Assembly (NCBI RefSeq): GCF_019049655.1
Contig: NZ_JAFMOX010000041.1
Span: 1 to 59,033, forward strand
Reading direction: 5' to 3'
Length of the DNA stretch: 59,033 nt
From: Rahnella rivi
Lineage (GTDB): Bacteria; Pseudomonadota; Gammaproteobacteria; Enterobacterales; Enterobacteriaceae
The position numbers and the translations under genes are program-made. The notes below the pieces were generated by a model. It saw only the letters and a program-made list of their open reading frames with translations. It did no database searches and had not been told where the DNA came from. Below are positions 33,847 to 44,028 of this stretch, piece by piece (the stretch's first letter is position 1; the number at the start of each line of letters is the position of its first letter).

Positions 33847-34611
33847 TTATGCCTGCGGAGGCTGGCCGTTAGAGGCACTGAGGCCGCCATCCACCGGCAG
33901 ATTTACGCCGGTCACAAACCGGGCATCGTGGCTGGCGAGAAACGCGATCACGTCAGCGATTTCTTCCGGCTCAGCGCCACGGCCAAGCGGGATGCGTTCT
34001 GCAAACTTATCCAGCAGAGGCTGATTGTCTTTTATCCCTGCCGCCATCTCGGTAAAGGTCAGCGACGGGCAAACCGCGTTGACACGCACACCGTCTTTGC
34101 CGTGATCCATAGCAACCGAACGGGTGAAGTTGGTCACGCCGCCTTTGGCCGCGTTGTAGAAGCTCATGCCCCAGTCGCCGCCCATGCCAGACACGGATGA
34201 GATGTTCACGATGTTGCCTTTGCTTTTTATCAGCGCGGGCATAAAGAAACGCGTGCAGTAGAAAACACCGCTCAGGTCGATGGCCAGAATTTTTTGCCAG
34301 TCCTCGAGACTTGCCTCGGTCACTTTCCCCTGGACGACCACGCCTGCGCCATTCACCAGCACATCCACGCGGCCAAATTTATCCCCGATGACCGCCGCCA
34401 TTCGCTCGACGTCCTGCGCCGAAGAAACATCTGCCAGATGAATATAATATTGCGTGCTGCTCAGCGTGCTCGCGACTTTCTCCAGTTTCTCTTTGGTTCG
34501 GCCAACCAGCACGACTATCGCGCCTTCATCAGCAAAACGCCGGGCCGTTGCCGCCCCCATACCTGAACCCGCGCCGGTCACGACAACCACTTTGTCTGTA
34601 AATCGTTTCAT
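33847..34611 (-). CDS. Short-chain dehydrogenase/reductase (SDR)
   Basis: This 254-residue classical SDR has the NAD(P)-binding motif TGAGSGMG at residues 12-19, the NGAG motif near 90, and the catalytic Ser-Tyr-Lys set in NISSVSG (near 140) and YNAAKGG (near 155). The substrate is not predictable; polyols, ketones and 3-oxoacyl thioesters are all possible. The ATG at 34611 has GGGAGA upstream, and a 55-codon in-frame extension is rejected. It stands between the PTS/pflD cluster and metE, a position not filled in E. coli, and has its own terminator. It could supply a carbonyl reductase for the neighbouring pathway (inference). Confidence 0.85.
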   Translation of the reverse strand: MKRFTDKVVVVTGAGSGMGAATARRFADEGAIVVLVGRTKEKLEKVASTLSSTQYYIHLADVSSAQDVERMAAVIGDKFGRVDVLVNGAGVVVQGKVTEASLEDWQKILAIDLSGVFYCTRFFMPALIKSKGNIVNISSVSGMGGDWGMSFYNAAKGGVTNFTRSVAMDHGKDGVRVNAVCPSLTFTEMAAGIKDNQPLLDKFAERIPLGRGAEPEEIADVIAFLASHDARFVTGVNLPVDGGLSASNGQPPQA

Positions 34612-34623
34612 GTTCTCTCCCTG

Positions 34624-34650
34624 TTTGAAATGTTTGAAATGAATGAAACG
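34624..34650. repeat. Three 9-bp tandem units in the SDR leader
   Basis: TTTGAAATG occurs twice in tandem (34624-34632 and 34633-34641), followed by the related AATGAAACG. The units lie between the SDR ribosome-binding site and its promoter region. The 9-bp period does not match a DNA helical turn, so a regulator array is not obvious. Confidence 0.5.
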
Positions 34651-34772
34651 TCCTTTAAGCCTAGCGGACAACGCCACCTCGCGCGGAAACGAGCCGCCAA
34701 AATGGCCGCTAATCAGCCCGCAGCCACCGTATGACGCCGCCTGAGAGAGTCGTAACAAAGTACGAATGAGCG

Positions 34773-34800
34773 CCAAAAAAAAGGGGCACCGGAGTGCCCC
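34773..34800 (-). terminator. metE terminator
   Basis: GGGGCAC pairs with GTGCCCC around a 4-base loop (34783-34800) and is followed on the minus strand by eight T. It begins 34 bp after the metE stop. Confidence 0.9.
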
Positions 34801-34834
34801 AACTGTTTCAGCAACAACACAACAACTCTTTATT

Positions 34835-37114
34835 TCAGGCTTTCTCAGCGCGCAGACGTTTGGCGGCTTTGACCATGTTTTCCAGTGATTCGCGGGTTTC
34901 AGGCCAGCCCCGGGTTTTCAGCCCGCAATCCGGGTTGACCCACAGACGCTCTGCCGGAATGCGGTCCGCAGCTTTTCGCAGCAGATCTTCAATCCATTCC
35001 ACGCTTGGGACATTCGGCGAGTGAATGTCATAGACGCCCGGCCCGATTTCGTTCGGGTATTCGAAGTCTTTGAATGACTCCAGCAAATCCATATCAGAAC
35101 GCGAAGTTTCGATGGTGATTACGTCAGCATCCAGCGCGGCGATGGAATCCATGATGTCGTTGAATTCGCAGTAACACATGTGGGTGTGGATCTGGGTGTC
35201 ATCACGGGCAACCGCGGCATTGAGTTTGAACGCATCCACCGCCCAGCGCAGGTACGCCTTCCACTCGGACTGACGCAATGGCAGGCCTTCGCGCAGCGCC
35301 GGTTCATCAATCTGAATGATGCCGATACCGGCTTTTTCCAGATCTTCCACTTCGTCACGCAGCGCCAGCGCGATTTGTTTGGCGATGGTTTCACGGCTGA
35401 TATCTTCACGCGGGAAGGACCAGCAGAGAATGGTGAGCGGGCCGGTTAGCATGCCTTTGACCGGTTTTTCGGTCAGGGACTGGGCGTATTTCGCCCACTC
35501 AACGGTGATCGCTTCGGGACGACTGACGTCGCCGATAATCACCGGCGGTTTCACGCAGCGGGAACCGTAGCTCTGTACCCAGCCGTTTTGCGTGAACACA
35601 AAGCCGTCCAGATGCTCACCGAAGTATTCAACCATGTCATTACGTTCAGCTTCACCGTGAACCAGCACGTCGATACCCAGACGTTCCTGCTCTTTGATGG
35701 CCTGCTTAATGTGCTCGCTGATACCGGTGCGGTATTTGGTGTTATCCAGACGGCCTTGTTTGAAGTCCAGACGCAGGCCGCGGATTTCGGTGGTTTGCGG
35801 GAAAGAACCGATGGTGGTGGTCGGCCATGCAGGCAAATTGAAACGGGCACGCTGGGCTTTGGCACGTTGGGTATAAACGTTCTGTCGCTCAATATCGGCG
35901 CCGGTGATCGCGGCCACGCGCTGAGTGACTGCCGTATTGTTCACACGGGCGGACTCACGGCGGGCGCGGATGGGCGCGCTGTATTGTGCCAGTTTCTGCT
36001 GCGCTTCCTCTGTGGGATTGTTCAGCGCGGAGGTCAGCAACGCCAGCTCGGCACATTTTTGCAGGGCAAACGCGAACCAGCTTTTCACTTCCTCATCCAG
36101 ACGGCTTTCGACACTTAAATCGATCGGGCTGTGCAGCAGTGAACAGGAGCTGCCGATCCAGACATTACGGCCTGCCACCAGCGGTTTCAGACGGTCAAAC
36201 CAGGTGCTCAGATCCGCACGCCAGACGTTACGGCCATTGATCACCCCCAGAGAAATCAGCCAGTCTTCAGGCAGCGCGTTGAACACAGTTTGCAGGTCAT
36301 CGCGACCGGCAACGGCGTCAATGTGCAGACCCTGCACCGGCAGCTGGCGGATGGTGTCGAGGTTATGCCCGACGCTGTCGAAATAAGTGGTCAGCAGCAG
36401 TTTGATTTTGCTCTGTTCCAGCGCGGTGTAGGCCGGTTTGCAGGCATCCAGCCATTCCTGCGGCAGTTCAAGCACCAGCGCCGGTTCGTCGATCTGCACC
36501 CATTCGATGTCGCGTTTTGCCAGCTCCGCCAGCACCTTCTGGTACACCGGCAGAATGTCGTTGACCAGGGAAAGGCGGTTGAACTGTTCGCCCTTCACTT
36601 TGCCGAGCCACAGATAAGTCAGCGGCCCCAGCAGAACAGGTTTCACTTTGTGGCCGAGCGCCAGCGCTTCGTCCACTTCTTCCAGCAGTTGTGTCCAGGT
36701 CAGTTTGAATTTCTGCCCTTTCACAAACTCCGGCACCATGTAGTGATAGTTGGTGTTAAACCATTTGGTCATTTCCGCAGCGGCAGCCGGTTTACCGGTC
36801 GGTGCGCGGCCACGGCCAAGACGGAATAAAGTATCGAGGTCAACAGAGCCGTCGGCGTTCTGGTGACGTGCCGGCACGTTACCCAGCAGCAGGCTGGTGG
36901 TCAGAACGTGATCGTACCAGGCGAAATCGCCCACCGGCACCACATCCACGCCAGCTTCAGTTTGTTGTTTCCAGTGACGGGCGCGCAGTTCGCGGCCGGT
37001 GGCCAGCAGTTCTTCCTGAGTGGAATTGCCTGCCCAGTAGCTTTCTTGTGCTTTTTTAAGTTCACGACGCAGACCAACGCGTGGAAAACCCAGAGTGTGA
37101 TTCAGTATCGTCAT
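34835..37114 (-). CDS. metE: Cobalamin-independent methionine synthase MetE
   Basis: This 759-residue cytoplasmic zinc enzyme transfers the methyl group of 5-methyltetrahydropteroyltriglutamate to homocysteine. It has the two-barrel MetE architecture: the N-terminal half holds the folate-binding region and the C-terminal half carries the zinc ligands in HMCYCEFND (near residue 640) and DCGLKTRGW (near 725). It is divergent from metR with 104 bp between the starts, as in E. coli. Regulation by MetR with homocysteine, and by MetJ, is expected. Length is close to the E. coli enzyme (753). Confidence 0.97.
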   Translation of the reverse strand: MTILNHTLGFPRVGLRRELKKAQESYWAGNSTQEELLATGRELRARHWKQQTEAGVDVVPVGDFAWYDHVLTTSLLLGNVPARHQNADGSVDLDTLFRLGRGRAPTGKPAAAAEMTKWFNTNYHYMVPEFVKGQKFKLTWTQLLEEVDEALALGHKVKPVLLGPLTYLWLGKVKGEQFNRLSLVNDILPVYQKVLAELAKRDIEWVQIDEPALVLELPQEWLDACKPAYTALEQSKIKLLLTTYFDSVGHNLDTIRQLPVQGLHIDAVAGRDDLQTVFNALPEDWLISLGVINGRNVWRADLSTWFDRLKPLVAGRNVWIGSSCSLLHSPIDLSVESRLDEEVKSWFAFALQKCAELALLTSALNNPTEEAQQKLAQYSAPIRARRESARVNNTAVTQRVAAITGADIERQNVYTQRAKAQRARFNLPAWPTTTIGSFPQTTEIRGLRLDFKQGRLDNTKYRTGISEHIKQAIKEQERLGIDVLVHGEAERNDMVEYFGEHLDGFVFTQNGWVQSYGSRCVKPPVIIGDVSRPEAITVEWAKYAQSLTEKPVKGMLTGPLTILCWSFPREDISRETIAKQIALALRDEVEDLEKAGIGIIQIDEPALREGLPLRQSEWKAYLRWAVDAFKLNAAVARDDTQIHTHMCYCEFNDIMDSIAALDADVITIETSRSDMDLLESFKDFEYPNEIGPGVYDIHSPNVPSVEWIEDLLRKAADRIPAERLWVNPDCGLKTRGWPETRESLENMVKAAKRLRAEKA

Positions 37115-37131
37115 CTTTTTAATTCCTGTTT

Positions 37132-37155
37132 AGCCATCCAGATGTTTACACATCC
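37132..37155 (-). promoter_or_regulatory. Candidate MetJ met-box array upstream of metE
   Basis: On the minus strand three contiguous 8-mers, GGATGTGT, AAACATCT and GGATGGCT, match the met-box AGACGTCT at five to six of eight bases each. They end 18 bp before the metE ATG in the metE/metR spacer. Tandem imperfect boxes are how MetJ operators are built. A full MetR palindrome (TGAA-N5-TTCA) was not found; the nearest approach is TGAA-N5-CTCA just before the metR start. Confidence 0.4.
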
Positions 37156-37218
37156 ATAATCCGCAGGTAGTGTATATTCCACAAGCGCAAATTATTCATG
37201 ACACAGTGAAGGACTCTC

Positions 37219-38154
37219 ATGATCGAACTGAAACACCTGCGAACGTTGCAAGCACTGCGCAACACCGGGTCACTGGCCGCCGCCGCCTCACAGCTTCATC
37301 AGACCCAATCGGCCCTGTCGCACCAGTTCAGTGACCTTGAGCAACGTCTCGGTTTCAGGTTGTTCGTGCGAAAAAGTCAGCCTTTACGGTTCACGCCGCA
37401 GGGCGAAATCATGCTGAATCTGGCGGAACAGGTGCTGCCGCAAATCCAGCAGGCGTTGCAGGCATGCAATGAACCGCATCAGGCGTCGTTACGCATTGCG
37501 ATTGAGTGTCACAGCTGTATTCAGTGGCTGACGCCCGCGCTGGATAACTTCCATCAGAACTGGCCGCAGGTGATGATGGATTTCAAATCCGGCGTGACTT
37601 TCGACCCGCAGCCCGCGCTGCAACAGGGCGAGCTGGATATCGTCTTAACCTCCGACATCCTGCCGCGCAGCGGTCTGCATTATTCCCCGATGTTTGATTT
37701 TGAAGTGCGTCTGGTGCTGGCACCGGATCATCCGCTGGCGGCGAAACCGGTCATCACGCCGGAAGACCTCAGCAGTGAAACGCTGATGATTTATCCCGTG
37801 CAGCGGCAGCGTCTGGATATCTGGCGGCATTTCCTGCAACCGGCGGGCGTCAGTCCGGCACTGAAAAATGTCGATAACACGTTGTTATTGATTCAGATGG
37901 TGTCGGCGAGAATGGGGATTGCGGCGCTGCCCCACTGGGTGGTGGAAAGTTTTGAGCGCCAGGGTCTGGTCGTGACCAAAACCCTGGGCGATGGCTTATG
38001 GAGCCGGCTGTACGCTGCCGTGCGTGACGGCGAACAGCGCCAGCCGGTGACCGAAGCCTTTATTCGTTCGGCGCGGCAGCACGCGTGCGATCATCTGCCG
38101 TTTGTTCGCGACGCGGCACGACCCAACGCCGGTGTACCCACAGTGAGGACATAA
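37219..38154 (+). CDS. metR: LysR-type regulator MetR
   Basis: This 311-residue LysR-type activator of metE and other methionine genes uses homocysteine as coinducer. The N-terminal winged helix-turn-helix spans about residues 1-60 ([30 protein letters not shown] in segments) and the sensing domain 90-300. It is divergent from metE. Its last 95 bp overlap the 3' end of the convergent yigM gene. It is slightly shorter than E. coli MetR (317). Confidence 0.95.
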   Translation: MIELKHLRTLQALRNTGSLAAAASQLHQTQSALSHQFSDLEQRLGFRLFVRKSQPLRFTPQGEIMLNLAEQVLPQIQQALQACNEPHQASLRIAIECHSCIQWLTPALDNFHQNWPQVMMDFKSGVTFDPQPALQQGELDIVLTSDILPRSGLHYSPMFDFEVRLVLAPDHPLAAKPVITPEDLSSETLMIYPVQRQRLDIWRHFLQPAGVSPALKNVDNTLLLIQMVSARMGIAALPHWVVESFERQGLVVTKTLGDGLWSRLYAAVRDGEQRQPVTEAFIRSARQHACDHLPFVRDAARPNAGVPTVRT

Positions 38155-38959
38155 TCACTGCGGCTCCCACGATAAAGCTCGGCCAGTGCGGCTGCTGTTG
38201 CCAGATCGCCAGATTAACCAGCAGCCCGGCCGGGACGTGAAAGTTGTTCATAATCCCAAGTGTTCCCGCATCAACCTGCGTCGCACCGTAGTTCCACATG
38301 AAATACCCAAGCCCCGATGCGCCGATCCCCAGCCACACCAGAATGCCCCATTGCAGGTCCGTGGTCGGCAGTTTTTGCGGATTGCCCCACAGGAACCACG
38401 CCACAACGGCGCACAACAGCGCACCGATATAAAACCAGGAAAACGCCGTGTGCTGCGGCACCGGACGGGTTTCCATCAGACGTTTATAGCCCACCTGCCC
38501 GATGGCAAAACAAATGTTCGCCGCCTGCACCAACAGCAGGCCGATGATGAAATGTTCACTGATGTGGTCGTAACGGATAATCGCCGCACCCGCCACCGCC
38601 AGCAGCGCGCTGAGCGCATAGCCGATGCGGATTTTGCGCCCGCTGATCAGGTCATAAATCAGCGTGACGTACAGCGGCGTCATCACGGTAAACAGCAGGA
38701 ATTCCGGCACCGAAAGGTACAGATACGCCTCAAAGCTGATGAGATACATGATGCCAAGCTGCATCGCGCCCACGGCCATGTACAGCAAGATGGTGGTGAG
38801 CTGATGGCCTTTCCAGCTTAAAAACGGCAGGAAAACCAGCGCCGCCAGCCCTAAACGGACCAGCACGGCGAATACGCTGTCGACCTGTCCGGCGAGATAG
38901 ACGCCAATCAGGCTGAAGGAAAAGGCCCACAAAATGGTGGTGATAATGAGTAAAGGCAC
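38060..38959 (-). CDS. yigM: Biotin transporter YigM/BioP (EamA/DMT family)
   Basis: This 299-residue protein has ten predicted transmembrane helices and belongs to the drug/metabolite transporter superfamily. The C-terminal block [16 protein letters not shown] and the tail RREQTADDR correspond closely to E. coli YigM, reported to be the high-affinity biotin transporter. The position, convergent with metR, is also conserved. The 3' 95 bp are shared with metR on the other strand. It is the same length as the E. coli protein. Confidence 0.9.
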   Translation of the reverse strand: MPLLIITTILWAFSFSLIGVYLAGQVDSVFAVLVRLGLAALVFLPFLSWKGHQLTTILLYMAVGAMQLGIMYLISFEAYLYLSVPEFLLFTVMTPLYVTLIYDLISGRKIRIGYALSALLAVAGAAIIRYDHISEHFIIGLLLVQAANICFAIGQVGYKRLMETRPVPQHTAFSWFYIGALLCAVVAWFLWGNPQKLPTTDLQWGILVWLGIGASGLGYFMWNYGATQVDAGTLGIMNNFHVPAGLLVNLAIWQQQPHWPSFIVGAAVIMSSLWVHRRWVVPRREQTADDRTRAAAPNE

Positions 38960-39161
38960 GGCAGTTGAGCCCTAAAATGATAAAGATGGATGATTGTAGC
39001 GGAATGAAGGAAACCGCGAAGCGTGAAGATGGTTTACGTCTGTTTAATTATAGAGCAAACGAGACGCATGCCACGCTTTGAGGGAAACGTGCCCTCAAAT
39101 GACACGCTGTCGGGTGTGATGGCATACACTTAACGGATGACTGGAAATGGAGGATGAACCG

Positions 39162-39464
39162 ATGAAACGCTTATATGGAATTATTGCCGTACTGCCATTG
39201 CTGCTTGCCGTTCACACTGCGGGCGCCGCCGACAAAGTGCCCAACGCTAACGATCCCCTGCTGACCAACCCGTCGCAACAGCGTATGCAACAACAGCAGC
39301 AGAACAATCAGCAAATGCAGAAACGCCAGCAGGAGCAGGATTTACGCAGCAGTCAGCAGCAGCAACAGCTTAAGCTGAAATCGCAAATCCAGAGCAATCA
39401 GCAACGGTTGCAGATCCAGCAGAATAACCAGACGTTAAACCAGAAGTTAAATCAGACACCGTAA
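39162..39464 (+). CDS. Small exported glutamine-rich protein (DUF2756/YhhA-like)
   Basis: This 100-residue protein has a clear Sec signal peptide (residues 1-22, cleavage after AGAA-like motif TAGAA) and a mature part dominated by glutamine and asparagine. It includes NPSQQRMQ and several Q runs separated by basic residues, and is probably helical or disordered. GGAGG at 39149-39153 fixes the ATG at 39162. In E. coli the Q-rich periplasmic protein YhhA (DUF2756) precedes ugpQ, so this is a likely counterpart, but the link rests on composition and neighbourhood. Function is unknown. Confidence 0.7.
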   Translation: MKRLYGIIAVLPLLLAVHTAGAADKVPNANDPLLTNPSQQRMQQQQQNNQQMQKRQQEQDLRSSQQQQQLKLKSQIQSNQQRLQIQQNNQTLNQKLNQTP

Positions 39465-39472
39465 TATGACCG

Positions 39473-39499
39473 GAGGCACTCAGTGCCTCTTAGTTTTTT
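39473..39499 (+). terminator. Terminator of the Q-rich protein gene
   Basis: GAGGCA pairs with TGCCTC around a 5-base loop and is followed by TTAGTTTTTT. It begins 9 bp after the stop codon. Confidence 0.8.
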
Positions 39500-39532
39500 A
39501 AAAGCCGTTCGCCTTCCCCGACTATTTACCTC

Positions 39533-39546
39533 CGGTAATATTACCG
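39533..39546. promoter_or_regulatory. 14-bp perfect palindrome upstream of a lipoprotein gene
   Basis: CGGTAATATTACCG is an exact 14-bp palindrome in the AT-rich 247-bp spacer before the lipoprotein gene. It has no following T-run, so it reads as a possible operator rather than a terminator. No regulator is assigned. Confidence 0.4.
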
Positions 39547-39711
39547 CATTAAATAAATCACGCCTTCCCTAATATTTTTATTAATGCTTTAATCTTCCTG
39601 GCCGACAGGAATAACGTCGTTCTGCCCCAGAAACAACACAATGAATAAAACAGGGTTAATACCTGAAGATGCATTGATAGATTTTTATAAAGCTAAAAGG
39701 GAAATTGTTGC

Positions 39712-40386
39712 ATGAAAGTTTCAACAGGGATTGTCGTCGTCGCTGCAAGCTTATTATTATCCGCGTGTGCCACGACTCAATCTGAAAAAATCACTGCCGC
39801 TAATGGCAGCAGTGTTGGCTTGTACTCTGGTTTTGCTTCAGCAGATATGAATAACAACCGCTCGCCCGATATGTATTTACGTGAAGTGACGCCCTCTTAC
39901 ACAGCGGCAGGCGTGGGGCTGAATGTTCTGACATCCGTGCTTGCCGGAGGAATTGCCGTAAATTCCTTCAGTAAGGAAAACCTGAAAGGATCGGAGATCA
40001 AAGCCCTGCCAGAACCCACGAAAAACTACCTCACGCCAAGAGCCAAGCCTCTCATCGCAAAATGGCTGGAAAAAAACGGCAACGGCTATCAGTATAAAAA
40101 CAATCTGAATATTGTGGCTGCACAGTGGTTGCTGGTTTATAAAGATCTCTCCAGCGCTAATTCTGATTATGAACTGCGCTATACCATTAAGTTCTACAAG
40201 AAACCTGAAGATGCGAATATGTTCTCCGCCTGGGTTATTGCAGAATGTACGCCGACTGTCGTGACCGCTTCGCTTGCTGACTGGCAGGCAAATAACTATG
40301 CGCTGGTCACCAAAACCACCGAAAAATATATGGATTCCTGCCTGCTGGAACTGGATAACCAACTTCCACGCCTGCTGAAGCACTGA
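39712..40386 (+). CDS. Putative outer-membrane lipoprotein, unknown family
   Basis: This 224-residue protein has a lipoprotein signal peptide with the lipobox LSAC, so lipidation is expected at Cys19. The next residue is Ala, which favours sorting to the outer membrane by Lol. The body contains a Gly/Ala-rich hydrophobic patch (about 62-80) and a soluble C-terminal region with two further cysteines. I do not recognise the family. AAAGGGA lies before the ATG. It stands alone between two terminators, upstream of the convergent ugp operon. Confidence 0.75.
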   Translation: MKVSTGIVVVAASLLLSACATTQSEKITAANGSSVGLYSGFASADMNNNRSPDMYLREVTPSYTAAGVGLNVLTSVLAGGIAVNSFSKENLKGSEIKALPEPTKNYLTPRAKPLIAKWLEKNGNGYQYKNNLNIVAAQWLLVYKDLSSANSDYELRYTIKFYKKPEDANMFSAWVIAECTPTVVTASLADWQANNYALVTKTTEKYMDSCLLELDNQLPRLLKH

Positions 40387-40405
40387 TAATTATTGCGGTG
40401 AAATG

Positions 40406-40436
40406 AATAAGGCGCGATGAACGCGCCTTATTTTTT
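40406..40436. terminator. Terminator between lipoprotein gene and ugpQ
   Basis: AATAAGGCGCG pairs perfectly with CGCGCCTTATT around a 5-base loop, followed by a T-run. It ends a few bases before the ugpQ stop, so it can serve both convergent units. Confidence 0.88.
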
Positions 40437-40440
40437 GTTA

Positions 40441-41187
40441 TCAGACAAAATCCGGCCCGATCACATCAATCTTATCCGTGCAGATGCAATCCACGCCCCA
40501 GCGCAATAATTCGCGGGCGCGCTCCGGGTTATTCACGGTGTAAACCAGAATATGCAGCCCGGCGTCTTTGATCGCCCTGACCCGCTCTTCGTTAAGCAAT
40601 TTATGGTTGAGATGCAGGGAAACGCATTCCAGTTCATCGGTCAGCGCTTTCCAGTTTTCGTGCCATTCGTCAATCAGCAAACCGCGCGGCAATTCCGGTG
40701 CGGCTTTTTTGGCCGCGACCAGCGCGTCGAATTCGAACGAGGAAAGCAGCGGCGCAACGGCCTGATCTTTCCACAGTTCGCGGGCGGCCAGCGCCACCCC
40801 GGTGCCGGTTTTCTCATTGGTTCCGGTGGTCGGTTTGATCTCGATATTCACCATCATATTGTGGCGCGCACAGCGTTCGGCCACCTCGGCCAGCAACGGC
40901 AATTTCTCGCCTTTAAACGCGGCACCGTACCAGTCGCCCGCGTCAAGCTGTTGCAGTTTTTCCCACGGCAGCTCCCCCGCCACGCCCCAGCCATTGCTGG
41001 TGCGGTTGAGCGTATCGTCGTGCAGCAGGAAGATTTCCCCGCCCTGCGCCAGTTTGGCGTCAAACTCGATCATGGTGTGGCCGTATTTTGCGCCAACGTC
41101 GATGGCTGCCAGCGTATTTTCCGGTGCCAGTGCGCCGCCGCCACGGTGCGCCACAATGCGAGGGTAAGGCCAGGCTTTCATGTTCAT
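40441..41187 (-). CDS. ugpQ: Cytoplasmic glycerophosphodiester phosphodiesterase UgpQ
   Basis: This 248-residue enzyme hydrolyses glycerophosphodiesters imported by UgpBAEC to glycerol-3-phosphate and an alcohol. The GDPD-family motifs [14 protein letters not shown] (residues 11-24), [18 protein letters not shown] and the glutamates of NIEIKPTTG are present. There is no signal peptide, which agrees with cytoplasmic action. Its ATG overlaps the ugpC stop (ATGA), so translation is coupled. It is the last gene of the operon. Confidence 0.95.
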   Translation of the reverse strand: MNMKAWPYPRIVAHRGGGALAPENTLAAIDVGAKYGHTMIEFDAKLAQGGEIFLLHDDTLNRTSNGWGVAGELPWEKLQQLDAGDWYGAAFKGEKLPLLAEVAERCARHNMMVNIEIKPTTGTNEKTGTGVALAARELWKDQAVAPLLSSFEFDALVAAKKAAPELPRGLLIDEWHENWKALTDELECVSLHLNHKLLNEERVRAIKDAGLHILVYTVNNPERARELLRWGVDCICTDKIDVIGPDFV

Positions 41188-42257
41188 TCCATCCGTAATC
41201 CGGTTTGAGTATCGAAAAAGTGTAACGCTTTCACCGGGAAATCCAAGCGCAACAGCGAGCCTGCCGTCGGAAACACTTCATGCGATAAACGCACCACAAC
41301 GCCGCTGCCCGCCAGTTTGCCGTGCGCCAGATTATCTGCGCCCAGCAGTTCCAGCGTGTTAAGCACCATCGGGATCCCTTTTTGCTGATCGTCGGTCAGC
41401 TGAATGTGCTCAGGACGAACACCAACGGTCAGCTCCCGGCCACCCCATTCCGGGCGCGGAACCGGCAGCGGTAACTCAAAACCGTCTTCCATCACCAGCG
41501 ACGTGCCGTCGCTGGTCAGCTGGCCGGGCAGCAGATTCATGGCCGGTGAGCCGATAAAGCTGGCAACAAACAGGCTGGCCGGACGGCGATACACTTCCGA
41601 CGGCGTACCGATTTGTTCCGCAATGCCTTTGTTCATCACGATCACGCGTTCCGCCAGCGTCATGGCTTCGACCTGATCGTGGGTGACGTACAAACTGGTG
41701 GTGCGCAGACGGCGGTGAAGCTGTTGCAGTTCAAGGCGCATCTGCACGCGCAGTTTGGCGTCGAGGTTGGAGAGGGGTTCGTCGAACAGGAATACCGCCG
41801 GTTCGCGCACGATAGCGCGCCCCATTGCCACACGCTGACGCTGGCCGCCGGAAAGCTCACGCGGCTTGCGTTTAAGCAGCGGGCCGAGCTCGAGGATGCG
41901 TGCGGCTTCTTCAACGCGGGCAAGGATCTGCGCTTTGCCGAAGCCGCGAATTTTCAGGCCATACGCCATGTTGTCGAACACGGTCATGTGCGGATACAAC
42001 GCGTAGTTCTGGAACACCATCGCGATACCGCGATCTTTCGGTTCCAGCTCGGTGACGCGCTGGTCGTTAATGTAGATATCGCCGGATGTCGTGCGCTCAA
42101 GCCCCGCCACCATCCGCAGCAGGGTCGATTTTCCGCAGCCGGAAGGCCCGACCATCACGATAAATTCACCGTCGGCGACGTCCAGATCGATACTCTGGAT
42201 GATCTGGTTTTTGCCGTCGTAAGACTTGGTCACTGCCTGTAATTTCAAATTTGCCAT
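41184..42257 (-). CDS. ugpC: Glycerol-3-phosphate ABC transporter ATPase UgpC
   Basis: This 357-residue ATPase of the MalK type powers the UgpAE permease. Walker A is GPSGCGKST (near residue 37), the signature [14 protein letters not shown] (near 134), Walker [13 protein letters not shown], and the C-terminal TOBE/regulatory domain runs from about 235. In E. coli UgpC and MalK are interchangeable and UgpC is inhibited by internal phosphate. It starts 6 bp after ugpE and overlaps ugpQ by 4 bp. Confidence 0.96.
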   Translation of the reverse strand: MANLKLQAVTKSYDGKNQIIQSIDLDVADGEFIVMVGPSGCGKSTLLRMVAGLERTTSGDIYINDQRVTELEPKDRGIAMVFQNYALYPHMTVFDNMAYGLKIRGFGKAQILARVEEAARILELGPLLKRKPRELSGGQRQRVAMGRAIVREPAVFLFDEPLSNLDAKLRVQMRLELQQLHRRLRTTSLYVTHDQVEAMTLAERVIVMNKGIAEQIGTPSEVYRRPASLFVASFIGSPAMNLLPGQLTSDGTSLVMEDGFELPLPVPRPEWGGRELTVGVRPEHIQLTDDQQKGIPMVLNTLELLGADNLAHGKLAGSGVVVRLSHEVFPTAGSLLRLDFPVKALHFFDTQTGLRME

Positions 42258-42263
42258 TTCGGT

Positions 42264-43109
42264 TTACTTCTCACTGTCTACCAGGCCGCGCACAAACCAG
42301 CGCTGCATCAGGAGCACCACCGCCAGCGGTGGTAATAAGGTCAGGATCATGGCCGCCATCACCTGATTCCATTGGGTCGAGCCGTCGCCGGAGGAGATCA
42401 TGCTTTTGATCCCCGCCACCGCCGTGCCCATCGAGGCATCGCTGGTGATCAGGATCGGCCACAGATACTGGTTCCAGCCATAGATGAAGGTGATAACGAA
42501 CAGCGCCGCGAGATTGGTTTTCGACAGCGGCAAAACGATGTCCCAGAAAAAGCGCATGGCGCCTGCGCCGTCGATGCGCGCGGCTTCCAGCAGCTCATCC
42601 GGCAAGGTCATAAAGAACTGACGGAACAGGAAGGTGGCGGTCGCCGACGCCATCAGCGGCAGCGTCAGGCCGGTGTAACTGTCGAGCATATGCAGATTGG
42701 CGATCACCTGCACGGTCGGGAAAATACGCACTTCCACCGGCAGCATCAGCGTCATGAAAATCAGCCAGAAGAACAGGTTACGCAGTGGAAAACGGAAGTA
42801 GACAATGGCGAACGCCGACAGCATCGAGACGGAAATCTTGCCGACGGTGATAACGATTGCCATCACAAAACTGTTGACCAGCAAACGGCCAAACGCCGGG
42901 CTGTTATTGCCGACGCCCTGCGTCCAGATGGTGCTGATGTTTTCCCATAAATGACTGCCTGGGATCAGCGTCATCGGCACCTCAAAAATCTGTTTGTTAT
43001 CCAGCGATGCCGCCACAAAGGCGACGTACAGCGGAAACAAAATCACCAGCACGCCGAGCAGCAGCATGATGTGGCTGAAGATATCCAGCCCTCTGCGGTT
43101 TTCAATCAT
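42264..43109 (-). CDS. ugpE: Glycerol-3-phosphate ABC transporter permease UgpE
   Basis: This 281-residue inner-membrane permease of the MalG type has six predicted helices and the EAA loop [21 protein letters not shown] (first 20 residues, near 190) that docks on UgpC. It pairs with UgpA. Its ATG overlaps the ugpA stop by four bases and it precedes ugpC by 6 bp. Length matches E. coli UgpE. Confidence 0.95.
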   Translation of the reverse strand: MIENRRGLDIFSHIMLLLGVLVILFPLYVAFVAASLDNKQIFEVPMTLIPGSHLWENISTIWTQGVGNNSPAFGRLLVNSFVMAIVITVGKISVSMLSAFAIVYFRFPLRNLFFWLIFMTLMLPVEVRIFPTVQVIANLHMLDSYTGLTLPLMASATATFLFRQFFMTLPDELLEAARIDGAGAMRFFWDIVLPLSKTNLAALFVITFIYGWNQYLWPILITSDASMGTAVAGIKSMISSGDGSTQWNQVMAAMILTLLPPLAVVLLMQRWFVRGLVDSEK

Positions 43110-43993
43110 TGGTAACGCACCTTACGCTCGACAAAGCGGAACTGAATGAACGTCAGGCCGCAAACCAGCAGCATCAGAATCACGGACTGCGCGGCAGAGC
43201 TGGACAGATCCAGGCCGGAGAAACCTTCGCGATAGACTTTATAAATCAGCGTGGTGGTCGCCTGCACCGGGCCACCGGCCGTCGCGGCATCAATGACCGG
43301 GAAGGTATCGAAGAAGGCGTACACCAGATTGACCACCAGCAGGAAGAAACTCACCGGCGAAATCAGCGGCAGCACCAGATTGAAGAAACGTCGTACCGGG
43401 CCTGCGCCGTCGATCGCCGCCGCTTCCACCAGCGATTTAGGGATCGACTGCAACGCCGCCAGGAAGAACAGGAAGTTGTAGCTGATTTGCTTCCAGACCG
43501 ACGCCAGCACCACCAGGAACATCGCCTGACCGCTGTTTTGTGCGTGGTTCCAGTTGTAGCCAATCGAGCCTAAGAAATGGGTGATCAGACCCAGACCGGG
43601 GCTGAATAAAAACATCCACAAGACGGCGGCCACGGCAGGCGCCACGGCGTAAGGCAGGATCATCAGCGTCTGATAAATCCGGCTGCCGCGCACCACGTGA
43701 TCGACCAGCGCCGCGAAAAACAGCGAAACGGCCAGTCCGATAAAGGCCACCATAAAGCTGAATTTCAGCGTGGTGTAGAAAGATTCGAGATAGTACGGAT
43801 CCTGAAAAAGCTGCGTGAAGTTTGTCAGACCGGCGAAGGTACTGGATAAGCCGAAAGGATCCAGCGTCTGCACCGAATACCACAGCGCCTGACCGGCAGG
43901 CCACAGGAAGAATATCGCGGTGATTAACAGCTGCGGCAGCACCAGTGCGTAGGGCAACCAGCTGCAACCAAAACCGGGACGGTGTGAACTCAT
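43106..43993 (-). CDS. ugpA: Glycerol-3-phosphate ABC transporter permease UgpA
   Basis: This 295-residue MalF-like permease has six predicted helices and the EAA loop [20 protein letters not shown] near residue 195. It forms the membrane channel with UgpE for glycerol-3-phosphate and glycerophosphodiesters delivered by UgpB. It lies 166 bp after ugpB across a hairpin-rich spacer, and overlaps ugpE by 4 bp. Confidence 0.95.
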   Translation of the reverse strand: MSSHRPGFGCSWLPYALVLPQLLITAIFFLWPAGQALWYSVQTLDPFGLSSTFAGLTNFTQLFQDPYYLESFYTTLKFSFMVAFIGLAVSLFFAALVDHVVRGSRIYQTLMILPYAVAPAVAAVLWMFLFSPGLGLITHFLGSIGYNWNHAQNSGQAMFLVVLASVWKQISYNFLFFLAALQSIPKSLVEAAAIDGAGPVRRFFNLVLPLISPVSFFLLVVNLVYAFFDTFPVIDAATAGGPVQATTTLIYKVYREGFSGLDLSSSAAQSVILMLLVCGLTFIQFRFVERKVRYQ

Positions 43994-44028
43994 GATGGTT
44001 TACTCGTTAATGCGATGACAAAAGGCAG

